Shown here: positions 53,600 through 64,000 of the stretch, piece after piece
Layout: each line of letters opens with the position of its first letter
How positions within the stretch are numbered: position 1 is the stretch's first letter
Assembly (NCBI GenBank): GCA_002633005.1
Contig: NMRA01000072.1
Location: 733,957 to 797,956 of the forward strand
DNA length: 64,000 bases
DNA from: Phoronis australis
Lineage: Eukaryota > Phoronida > Phoronidae
Reading direction: 5' to 3'
The notes under the pieces: model-generated
Seen by the model: only the letters and a program-made list of their open reading frames with translations
Database searches by the model: none
Told to the model about the DNA's origin: nothing
Translations under genes and position numbers: made by a program

Positions 53600-56500
53600 C
53601 GTTTAATTTACTTTTTTAAATAATGTTGCATTGTATTTTATGTCATTGCACATGTACTTTGTTCTGTTGTCGGATTTTTTTGATCTTAATTGTTATTATC
53701 TATTTAATTCATTTGTTACTCGGTCTTCAGCTAACTTGAGCGGCCCGTGCCTTCGCTGGCCACCCAGTCACATAACAATGTATGTTTTTATATGATTTAA
53801 AAAGCAAATGTTGCTTCTTTCCNGCAAAGACGACGTAACGGGACAACGTCCGTCGTTTGATTCGACAGCTTTCATTCAAATATGTACATGTTATATTTGG
53901 AAAACGCGGACTTACACTTCACGAGATGGGCAATGAAAATCCGTTCAAGCTCATTGGCGATTTCGGGTGTCCAATGCAACAGATATTTGATGTCCGTGCA
54001 CGACTGCATCGAATTTGTATTGGTACCTGGTTGCTGTGTTTCTTGTCAGTTAATTTTCTGTGGATCTGGTTGGTAACGAAACCCCTTTGCCAGGTGGTAG
54101 TTATAACCGTGTCAACAAACTCGTTGAAGTGTGACAGTTTTATTACATCAGAATGGCAGATCGTATCTGTGATATTCATCTTCCTTTCTTGTCAGCGGCC
54201 ACAGGTAACACATCTTGGCAGGCCCGTAGGAAGGCAAAAATTATTGTGGGAGCACAAACCATTTCGACTTTGCGGATACGACACCCCCCCCCCCNCCGCC
54301 ATATTTGTACCGAATCTCCCACGTCCGCCTTAGGTGGGGGGCGCAGTGGTGGACTTAGGGGTGGCCAAGGGCTTATGGTCCCCTAAAATAAAATTCTCCC
54401 ATATTCCATTTGGCAATTCGGGGGTGCGAATTTCTGACGGATAAAACCCTGGCTAATACTCTGAACTACCCCCCCCCCACAACTCAAAATCCTGGATCCG
54501 CCCTTGCGACAACCTCGGGGATGAAGCCATCAAGAGTTAAGAAACCGTGAACCAACACGGAGAGAGTAAGAATGGGCGTAGGACCAGTACATTGGCCGAT
54601 AGGGAGGAGCTGCCTCACGTAGCTATAGCTGAGATCTAACAGTGTGAAAATACGAAATTCGGGATGAACTAAAGCTAGTTGCTGGTCAGCTCAGCTGTGA
54701 TTCACTTGAGACCGACAGCTCGTACCGGCCGTCTGCGCTCGCTCTAAGGCCAAGATTCGTTTTATTGTGATCCAGTTTCAGGAAAACTTTATTTTATTAT
54801 AGTCATTCTTTGAAGGAGTTTTTTTTTGAAAAGGTGATGTCCCGAAGTCCCTGGTATAGTGCCTTTGGGGCTGTTTCAAAATGCCTACATTAGTTGAAAC
54901 ACAACAGGTAGTCCAGTTTCTGGTGGCTGGGGAAAAGGATAGTGTGTCCCACAAATGTGCACATTTCCTGAACGCCTGAAACTCAAATTCAGTTTCCGTG
55001 GATCACTGAGATACTGCGCGGGCCTACTGCAGGGTTACATCTTATTTTTAATGTGGGTACGTTGGTCATGACCTGCACGCGAATCAGGACAAGCAATCAA
55101 TTCAGTTTTGAAGAACAAAAATTCATTGCTCGATACTGGAAACTAAAAACATCAAAGAAGTGCAAAGACAAACTTTCCAACCAATGAGTTTAATTTTATT
55201 TATTTAAGGATTTTTATAACGTTGGGGGCCCGTGCCTGCTTAGCGTAATCGTTACAAACTCGATCACATTGAAATAATCTTCAGTAAACTTCACATTACA
55301 GCATAGACTATAGTACATGTTGTCTATAATCTATGATTACAGTTATTCAAAATTTGAGCCTTTCCGACTTGTGATATATGCCAGTGACAGATCTAGGATA
55401 TCTTAAGGGGGCCCAACATTTTGTCTCGTAAACAATCGCCCAGATTTTGTATTTGCTTATAAAAACAAGCATTTTCCTTGATTTCTGATGTATTATCAAA
55501 GAAAAAAAATTGAGAATATGTTCATAATCTATTGTTGCACAGTGTCAAAGGGCCAGACGACGAAAACGGAGTGGTAGTGCGCAGCGCCACATGTCGACAG
55601 GAGCGGCATAGTTACCGTTACGATTGTGCCGGTTGTCTGAATAGGACACTTGAAATCGGGTCTGAGTCCCCCCACACACACACACGCACATAAACTAAAT
55701 ATCCATACATTGTCAAATCTTGTTTCAGTCGTATAATTTTAATTACCGGGATTAATTAATAAACTGAATATTTCCTTACGATTTTGCTGTTTTATTTTAT
55801 TTGCGTCCGCCAAAGGGGAGAGCTGCTCCCCCTAAATGCGCCTAATGGCTATATATACTACAATTACAGTGCTGGTGTTGTTAGTACGAAATAAAAAAAT
55901 AATTTCGCATTACAAAAGCTGTTACTATAAACATAAAGGAACACACAACAAAACTACCTGAACACTTAGTCTGATGCGGTCAAGTAAAATTTGATTACAC
56001 TTTACAGTTGAACATTCTTGTTTACATTCGAATATCGTGTATGAAATACCGGTACGCAAATAAAAAAAAATTTCTATTCCATTGTAGGCGCAAAGACTGA
56101 CGAATGTCTTATGAAACTGGACCATCGGTCCAATCAAAAGCTACTAATTATGCATTAAAGAGGCCTGGAGCGCGATAAACAGACTAAATTGCAACATTGA
56201 AAGTGGTTCTCTGCCATTGAAACAGAATTCAACCAGATCACCAGGTATTTTTTAGGGTTTATTCGCAAAGATTTTTAATTTCTTTTGATATCAAAGCGTT
56301 TCCTTTTAGTTTCAATTTTCAAAAAACGATCTGTCAACTGCTTGCCACTTCGTTGATATTTCTTCCTCAAAGGCAAAGCTCGTCTCCCTATTTGGAATGA
56401 CATAGCACATTTCACTTATATGGAAAATGTGACCTTTGACCTCAAACGACTTCAAGCACCTGACTGAGCGTATGCGCGTATTTATCATAAGTGGGAGGGG

Positions 56501-56758
56501 GATTAAAAACTCTGTGATAACCACAGTTTTTCCTTCGCGCGCATTTCAAAAATCGTGAATTTTGTGATTTTTTTCTGGAAATTTTATCACAAGGAAAAGT
56601 GAATTATTCTGTCTGTCACATGTTGTTGCCAACGTACAAGTGTAGGCCCTACTCCAGCCAATCCAGTGCGTGAACCCACGCGTGGGCACCACTCCCGAAA
56701 GAGAACAGCGACAGTCCTAAATGAAAGAGTATGCCGGGGGCTTGGCTCTGTCAAGCAT
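53600..56758. other. Gene-poor region with assembly Ns
   Basis: No convincing exon was found. Single Ns lie at 53823 and within a C-tract at 54295. Poly-C at 54286 and 54470 and a short CA repeat at 55675-55688 are low-complexity. Phrases such as GGATCCGCCC (54490) and GGGGGCCC (55225, 55405) look like eroded transposon ends, but no pair of termini could be matched. Confidence 0.35.
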
Positions 56759-57850
56759 CAGCCCAGAGCACTTAGGATAGATGAACGAGGTACCAACATC
56801 TGACCACGGGAGCATTTAGAGTGAGTGCACCTCAGCCTATGTACAGAAATGGATTTCTCACTAGAGTCCCGACGTTGTGGGCACTCTGCCGTGTGACCCC
56901 TGGGGGCCTTGCAAACGGCCCAAAAATGAGCTAGATTAGATATTCGAGGTACCAACCAACTAAAAAACTGATTTAAAACGAACAATAGCACCGCACTGAA
57001 CATCGAATGACCCATGACAGACAAATTAGTGCACTCTGGACTGGGTCCGGCAGAAGCCCGCAAAAAGGACCCCCAAAAATGAGCTAGCACATACATTCGA
57101 GGTACCACACAAAACCAATTCCATATGATTCAATACATGTCACAGATCACTAAATGCCCTATGACAGACAAATTACACTCTGGATTGTGCCCGGCAGAAA
57201 CTCCCCAAAATCTCAATGACCACGGTATGCCATCAAAAACTTGAGCTAGACTAGATTTTCGAGGTACCGGCCAAAACTGGTTTTAAAAGAACAATAGTAC
57301 CGCACTGAACACCAAATGACCCATGATAGACAAATTGCACTCTGGAATGGGTCTGGCAGAAACCAAAAAAGGGCCCCCCAAAAATGAGCCAGCACATAGG
57401 CCTACATTCGAGGTACCACACAAAACCAATTCCATGAGGTTCAACACATGTCACAGGTCACTAAATGCCCTATGACAGACAAAATACGCTCTGGATTGTG
57501 CCTGGCAGAAACCCTCAAAAATCTCAACCACAGTATATGCTATCGAAACTTTAAGGTATACATTAGATACCCGAGGTACCGGCTAAAACTGACTTAAAAC
57601 CAATAATCGTGCCGCACCAGATGACCCATGACAGACAAAAATTGTGCTCTGAAAGGCGTTCGCCAGAAACTCGATTACACCGTAAAAGGAGCTAGGTCAT
57701 CTTTCGGGGTACCACAATAAACAATTCCATGTGATTAAATAGATGTTACTGGTTACCCAATACCCTATGACAGTTAAAACCCAGTGTGGGTTGTGCTCGC
57801 CAGCCCCAGTGAGAAATCTCAACTACCAGTAAGTAATTTTGAAAATATAT
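56759..57850 (-). repeat. Left arm of the foldback element
   Basis: Tandem ~300-base units lie in reverse orientation relative to the right arm. Each contains GGTACC motifs, an AATGAGCTAGCACATACATT segment and a TGACAGACAAATT segment. Innermost units are the most diverged. Confidence 0.8.
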
Positions 57851-58434
57851 GACATATTAGATGATGAGTTTATACTTCTGCGTCTACTGAGCTCTCACAC
57901 TGGTTGTCAAATGGATGATGGCGGAGAGTAAGCATTTTGGAAAGTACCTGATAACAGTAAAACTTAGAGATACCAGGAACTGTCTAAAACCAACCCACTC
58001 AGTGAAGTTTAAGAACGCAGATTGTGTAAAATATAAAACGCTATCAAAACTGCCAACAGAAAAGATACGTCAGCGACAACATATGGCCCCTAAATTTGCG
58101 CTTGTGAGATCGAGGAACCACGAAAATTATTTCCAAAGAGCCCTTTCATCCCATTGACTACTAAACGATACGTTGAATGAAAAGTAACAGGGCTGACGTG
58201 TTTTTAAAGACCTTCTTTAATCAAAATAAACTACATGAAATAGAGCAACACTTTCAAGCAGCATAATAACAGATAATTAAAATCACTGTATCGACGAGAA
58301 CATCCAGCTACGTATATATGTTTAATGTCAACAGTAGTTTCCTGTTAGTTTTAATGCGTTTCAATACCAGATTCGTCATTGCTACTCCAGCTAGACTCGG
58401 GCTCGCTTGTTTCGCCATAGCCCATTTCCTCTAC

Positions 58435-59170
58435 CTATTGATCGGTTTGGTTTTCTTGCAAAAGACCAGCACCTTCAAAAAGGACATCAGGAACGGCAGA
58501 TCCACAAAACCATTCGAGAGTGTAGTATGCATCTTGTACTTTCCAACCGTAGGTAAGAGGATCCAAACCGGATTGGCCGAATCCCCTTGATCCTAGAGCA
58601 AGGCAACATAATGGGCTTGTTTGAGCTTTTTTCAATAGTGTCTTTCGGCAAGGAGGAAGCAATGCGCAGTCAATCTTCTTGATGTTGGACATCGGCTTTT
58701 CCTGAAATAAATAGTGAGAAAATTTATTGACGAGGGACCAATTGTCTAAAAGCTGACGAACAAAAACATAAAACCTCACCACCATTTTACTGTATGACGT
58801 GAAACTGGACCTTTTGGTTTAATACTATGAAAACATTTGAAATTATTTTCGTTGCTTTTATGAACTATATTTTATCAATTATAGTTATTAACTTGTTTAT
58901 TTTTCCGGTCATCTCGATTAATTTCAGATATCTCGCTTCAATGACATCTTTGACTCCTCCCTTCACGAAATAGGAGGCATGTGTATTCGTCTAAAGTAAC
59001 TTTCTTCCGTCTGGGACATCTACGCTTATTAACTCTGAGAAGAAGCTGATAAGTGTCCCAGATGAGTCTTTCATCAGGATTTCCAGAGGCCTCACTTTCC
59101 CTTTCCTATACAGTGCTGCTGTGACGTCACTCCCTGTCATTGCATGCAGACCAGGCAATGCTGCAGCGAG
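58435..59170 (-). pseudogene. Decayed repeat-associated ORF in the foldback loop
   Basis: On the minus strand, 59170 to about 58905 reads AALPGLHAMTGSDVTAALYR, KGKVRPLEIL, then after one in-frame TAG (58993-58991) VKDVIEARYLKLIEMTG. A good acceptor (TTTATTTCAG) precedes 58701-58435, which reads CALLPPCRKTLLKKA and YGWKVQDAYYTLEWFCG. The order (LPGLHA.TG.D / EARY / LPPC...L / GW....Y...W) matches a protein family seen as many near-identical predicted genes in marine-invertebrate genomes and apparently mobile. I know no agreed name or function. The upstream part is missing. Confidence 0.65.
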
Positions 59171-59639
59171 ACCCCTTGTTACGGAAACACGTCGTTGTTT
59201 ACATGTTTATTTAAATAGCATTGGGACTCCACCGCGTGGCTGCGCACCAAATTAGGGGTGATTTGTATTTTATCACGGAGGACATTATATCGGCCATCGA
59301 CAAATGACTCCGCGAAACTAAAACACTATACCCTACACTGAATTTTGACATCATGTAAAAATTTCTTCAAAAACTTACCAATAGGGGAGTTAACTGTCTT
59401 ACATCCTAACACCCTTCTGCTTTTCGCTTCTTCTTGTGATCATGAGAGTAAACAAAGGCTTCAATGAACGAAAGTTTTTGTTTCCTGCGGTCACATTTTT
59501 TGCAGTTAACTTATTAAATACACCACTTTTGTCACCAATTTAGAATATATGTACTTCGATTTCCATGGTGCAATTTTTAACATCTTGTCCAGTTGTTTGG
59601 GTTTCCCACCCGAGTATTTGAACTAGCAGGAGGAAGCTG

Positions 59640-60851
59640 CATGGACAATTGTAGCTCCATTTTTAAGGTCCTTTCTGGGTTTCTGGCCGCCTAATTCCGG
59701 ACTAAAATTTGTCTTTCACGGGTCATTGGGTGTTCAGTGCAGCACGATTGTTGGTTTTAAATCAGTTTAAGCCGATACCTTGAAAATCTAACTGTCTCAA
59801 AAACGGCATACCGTGGTTGAGATTTTTGAGGGTTTCTGCCCGGCACAATCCAGAGTGTATTTTGTCTGCCGGTTATAAGGCATTTAGTGACCTGTGACGT
59901 ATTGAATCTCATGTAATTGTTTTTTGTGTTACCTCGAAAGTATGTGCTAGCTCATTTTTGGGGGGTCTTTTTTGGTTTCTGCCGGACCCATTCCAGAGTG
60001 CAGTTTGTCTGTCATGGATCATTCAATGTTCAGTGCGGGACTATTGTTCGTTTTAAATCAGTTTTGGCCGGTACCTCGAATATCTAATCTAGCTCAAATT
60101 TGTTATGGCATACCGTAGTTGAGATTTTTGGGGGTTTATGCCGGGCACAACCCAGAGTGTATTTTGTCTGTCATAGGAGTTTTAGTGATCTGTGACATGT
60201 ATTGAATCACATGGAATTGGTTTTGTGTGATACCTCGAATGTATGTGCTAGCTCATTTTTGGGGGGTCCTTTTTTGGTTTCTGCCGGACCATTCCAGAGT
60301 GCAATTTGTCTGTCATGGGTCAGTCGATATTCAGTGCGGTACTATTGTTCGTTTAAAATCAGTTTTGGTCGGTACCTCAAATATCTAGTCTAGCTCAAAA
60401 TTTTGATGGCATACCATGGTTGAGATTTTTGGGGGTTTCTGCCGGGCACAACCCAGAGTGTATTTTGTTTGTCATAGGGGTTTTAGTGACTCTGTGACAT
60501 GTATTGAATCATATGGAATTGGTTTTGTGTGGTATCTCGAATGTATGTGCTAGCTCATTTTGAGGGGTCCTTTTTGGTTTCTGCCGGACCCATTCTAGAG
60601 TGCAATTTGTCTGTCATGGGTCATTCGGTGTTCAGTGCGGTACTATTATTCGTTTTAAATCAGTTTTGGCCGGTACCTCGAATATCTAGTCTAGGTCATT
60701 TTTGGGCCCTTTGTAAGTCCCCCAGGGGTCACACCCAGAGTGCAGACAACGGCAGACCGTCGTCCTTTTCTGTACATACTGAGGTGGACTCTAAATGCTC
60801 CCGTGGTCAGATGTTGGCACCTCGTTCATCTGTGCTAAGTGTTCTGGGCTG
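59640..60851 (+). repeat. Right arm of the foldback element
   Basis: Tandem ~300-base units match the left arm in reverse complement. Repeated blocks include AATGTATGTGCTAGCTCATT, TTGTCTGTCATGGGTCATTC and GTTTTAAATCAGTTTTGGCC. Open frames here (for example 60529-60873) arise from the repeat and are not genes. Confidence 0.8.
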
Positions 60852-63800
60852 CCGGTCTAAATGGTTTATTTGAAAATGAACATATTAGATTCCCGGCGGT
60901 TATAAAAGACCCGATGCTTTACGATATACCCCGAGGTCGATGTAGTCCAGAACTAATATTTTCCTGTTCCGATGTTTCCTCGGGTCAATGTTCCCTAGGC
61001 CGTAGCCAACTGTTACAACTAAACGGGCAGTTTCGAAACTGTGGTCAGCGAACTTTTTATTCTTCTCTTCATACACCCCCCGCCAATTTTTCGATCCCCG
61101 GACCACGCCGTAAAAACTTCAGGCCCTAATAGAAAGAATCTTGTTCCGCCTGAAGTGGGCAATTAAAAACAAAATTATTCCGGGTGGCTAAAAAGATACA
61201 ATGTAGGTGGTAGCCAGAAAGTCACCTCCACTAGATGGAGTTTGCCCGCAAAATCGTATTATAATAACATTTCTTACTATTGCAGTCTTTCAATGTCTTA
61301 TTAACGCAAACACTCAGGTTAGTGCTCACGCATGCACCTACTCCCTACCTTTGAAGTTTCTCATAATAGGCGCTCACTTCTCTGCTAAGCGTTCCCACTC
61401 AATTAAGCTCCACAGTTCAGGATAGCGCCCATCACAGCGCACTACAAACGACTGCGCGTGGATTAAAATTGACACGCAGCCTATATTGTAAGTCACTCTC
61501 ATTTTACTCAACAAGAAATTCAGTTTTCTGAAAAAAAAACGTCTTTTCTCAATATGTAAGCACCAAAACCCGGTTTGCTTTATACCTCCGAAAGAAAGTT
61601 AACACTAGTGACATAGGTGTCGTTTTGTGACTGACCTATTTTTCCCTTACATGGAAGGTATTGATGAGCAAACTCGAATTGAAAGCCGCACGGAGTTGGG
61701 AATTATTTCGAGGCTTTGACATTTCACGGAAAATTAATTGTTGAGTACGTAAACAGCATAAGTCTCACATTTTTGTTTTGAAATTTGCTCTGAATTTTTT
61801 CCACGTCACTTGGCTAGGGCAACGGTTGTTTTTCAAACGTCGAGTCAAGTTAAGTTCCAAAGTTTGGGTTGCGAATAAAAAAATGGAAGGAGTTTGCACT
61901 CGGAGTTACTTTGGATCTTTAACGATGACAGCCATATAGCAGGTCCCACCTAGCAAAATCGCGGATTCTTTTCCAACGTGTATTTTCTCCCTTTTCACAT
62001 TGTAAACTTAGCTACTCGAAAGCACGTGTCGGTTAGAGAGTACTGACTGAACTTTCTCGTCGGCAACTAGCCATGCGCTCTAGAACCTTTCAATGGCGGT
62101 CGTAAAGGACAGTAACGCCGTACCTGCATGTAAGAACACAATTTTGTGACCTGACATTTGTGAGTATTTAACGCCGCAGATAAGAGCATGATCTAAACAT
62201 TTTCTCGATGATGTAAAAATCAATTTTGGCGCTTAAAAATGGTGGGAAAATTTTGCGACCTGGCATTTATGAATGAGAGCTGAATTTTAAAAATGCGACC
62301 TGGGATTCTAGCTACGTCGCAAACTACGACCGGGCGATTTACATAGCGTCGTGCCCTGATTTACTTGTCTGGTAAAATTCTCGGGAAACTATGGCCGACA
62401 CCATTGTACAAGTTTTATGGCGCAAGAACCGTGCTACGGAACGGATCTTCTTCTATAGCAGCTTTTCCCGCTAGGTTTTGTGTCTCCGTGAATCTTTGCT
62501 TTGGCGCTTGCCGACTGATATAGCCTTGAGCACGTTTTTCATTTTACTCAAGCGAACTGTTTAGTCAGAGGTGCAGTGGGCGTAATGTGAATGTGCGGTT
62601 CACGTTTTTCAGGTTATTATGCAATCACAAAATCTATTCAAACCGTGCTGATACATTGCCCTTCGGGATATGTTTACGTTATACACCACTAGAACGCTAT
62701 GTGCCATACCATCGGTTCAAGTCTCCTATGATAGCCGTAATAGTGGCAGGCACAAAGCAAGTGGCCGACAGTCGACAGGACATGTGTCTTCAGAGTTGAA
62801 CTGAAGGTAAGACATCGTGAATCTCAACACAAGAAAAGGAAAACGAAATGTCAGCTTTAGACAGCGACATAGCCGTATTTGGACTCATGTTTTTCATCAT
62901 GAATTTGATTTTGAACTATAACCTTAAAAATTCTTTTTTAATACTCCCGGCCTTGCGACACTACGTCCGACACTGGGTATACAAGTTTGCTTGGAGAAGG
63001 ATGATGTCGATTTATCGAATTTTAACCCGCCGCAAAAATCATTGAAAGGAATATCATTTGCTTATCAGAACTCATATTGAGTCCATTTTGGTCAGTTCTA
63101 GACTCATAAACATGTAAATCAGAAAGAAGGGGCCCTTGCCTTGTTGAATCACATCAGAAAACGCTATTTTGATTGTGAAGCGTGGGCTTCAGTGCCCAGT
63201 TGCATTGCATGAAGCAGTCCCAAATAGAGACTCGACTAAGTTTCCTAAATCTACTGCGGACATGTCGTGAAAACACAGATCGTCCTTTCTTATGCTGTTT
63301 GAGTCTCACTACCAAGTCAATTTTTGGCTTTGATACAAATCTAGAGTGAGCTGTTCGATCGTTGAATTCTCAATATAATTGAAAATAAGCAGGGATGTTT
63401 TCATGCAACGCATCTAATTTAAGGACTAAATCCTTACTTATTTTGACTGTATTTTAGTTATTAGAAGATGTCATAGGTCAAAGAAGAGCTTATAATAAAG
63501 ATAAATGATCGAAAAAAATATTACATCTGTCAGTAAAGAACGAACAAAATACGCAAACGATTTAGGAAACTTTTAAGTTTCCTCAATCGTTTAAAACTGA
63601 GACCCTATAGAAAGATTCCATTACGAAAACTGCCGAATTCCTGGGGAGCGCCATATTGAGGTCACGCCATTACAGGCATGCTAGACTAAACACTGGAGTC
63701 AGTACAGCCTGTCTGTAAAACAAGCCTTCTGAGCTGGTGTGCCAGCTGCTTGTGTTTTGTATTCCGTAGCAGATCAGCTGATTTGAAATCATTGATAGGG

Positions 63801-64000
63801 GGTGAAACATAAAGACAGTACAAATCACACAATACTGCAAAGTATATGGTTGCAATACCACCAAAAATGGGTACATCATATAGGCCTACGTATCTAAAGC
63901 ATTTGGGGCGCAGGGGTAGTGACAAATACATTAAAAAATCTGGATTTCTGAAATACCTTTTACCAGGAAGGGACCCAAAGACAAAGTTATGGCAGATAGA
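60852..64000. other. Right-hand region without confident genes
   Basis: Apart from the dispersed repeat at 61615-62045, no family was recognised. A short frame at 62848-63045 (65 residues) has a hydrophobic stretch and a basic C-terminus, and could be a small exon or chance. Around 62135-62300 the motif TTTTGYGACCTGRCATTT recurs two to three times. An exon of a neighbouring gene at the edge cannot be ruled out. Confidence 0.35.
61615..62045. repeat. Dispersed repeat, copy 2 (relative at 7410-7900)
   Basis: This is the second copy of the unclassified repeat, sharing CTTAGCTACTCGAA, GTCGGTTAG and TGACTGACCTATTTTT-like blocks with 7410-7900. No coding content was recognised. Confidence 0.45.

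Larger units (their letters stand above)
56759..60851. mobile_element. 4.1-kb foldback element with tandemly repeated arms
   Basis: The left arm (56759 to about 57850) and right arm (about 59640 to 60851) are reverse complements over more than 1 kb. Each arm is itself a tandem array of about 3.5 units of roughly 300 bases. Landmarks recur: GAGCTAGAC..GAT.TTCGAGG, TACCGGCC and CACTCTGGA on the left; GAGATTTTTGGGGGTTTCTG at about 59820, 60120 and 60423 on the right. Outer ends are CAGCCCAGAGCACTTAG and CTAAGTGTTCTGGGCTG. The 1.8-kb loop holds a decayed ORF on the minus strand. The architecture is that of foldback (FB-like) transposons. Confidence 0.8.

Noticed and set aside
53857-54333. 158-residue plus-strand frame, the longest in the window
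   Set aside because: It ends in a C-tract with an N, shows no family motif, and is overlapped by equally long frames on both strands.
60202-60873. Open frames in the right foldback arm
   Set aside because: The frames recur with each ~300-bp unit and vary between units; they reflect the repeat, not coding constraint.

Overview
This is a 64-kb window of an AT-rich animal nuclear genome. Its genes have many exons with GT-AG introns, poly(A) signals and abundant degenerate mobile elements. The proteins and the repeat classes (CR1-like LINE, Ty3/Gypsy, Penelope-like, hAT-, piggyBac- and pogo-like MITEs, a large foldback element, tRNA-derived SINEs) suggest a marine invertebrate, perhaps a hemichordate- or cephalochordate-like deuterostome. 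The species cannot be fixed from sequence alone. Single N bases at 12622, 21395, 53823 and 54295 may stand for assembly gaps.

Three genes were rebuilt exon by exon by splice sites, phase continuity and family resemblance. (1) SART3, the U4/U6 snRNP recycling factor and deubiquitinase scaffold, is on the plus strand at 282-30732, with a poly(A) signal at 31851. 22 exons are visible, giving 825 residues. One HAT-repeat exon of about 52 residues is missing between 10928 and 12935, where a perfect 21-bp satellite ends in an N. (2) MRPL44 (mL44, RNase III-like plus dsRBD) is on the minus strand at 43866-33264, with ten exons and 335 residues, converging tail-to-tail on SART3. (3) MRPL57 (mL63/MRP63) is on the plus strand at 44128-48407, with three exons and 112 residues. 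It is divergent from MRPL44 across a 261-bp probable shared promoter. Two mitochondrial large-subunit proteins therefore share one control region, and the MRPL44 start codon sits in a YY1-like motif.

Introns and the distal 15 kb are rich in repeats. SART3 intron 1 has a foldback element (757-1528), a perfect 39-bp hairpin (1700-1805) and a SINE. A later SART3 intron holds an LTR-like segment with three perfect heat-shock elements and a TATA box on the minus strand (16719-17303). MRPL44 introns carry a 29-bp satellite split by a hAT-like element, a TA-flanked MITE and a long-TIR element. MRPL57 intron 1 holds a broken Gypsy integrase.

From 48.7 kb to the end I see no confident host gene. That part holds a deleted LINE (52.07-53.04 kb), an inverted-repeat element with a Penelope-type endonuclease tail (53.29-53.59 kb), and a 4.1-kb foldback element (56.76-60.85 kb). 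The foldback arms are tandem ~300-bp units around a loop with a decayed multi-exon ORF of a repeat-associated protein family. This foldback element is the most unusual structure in the window.
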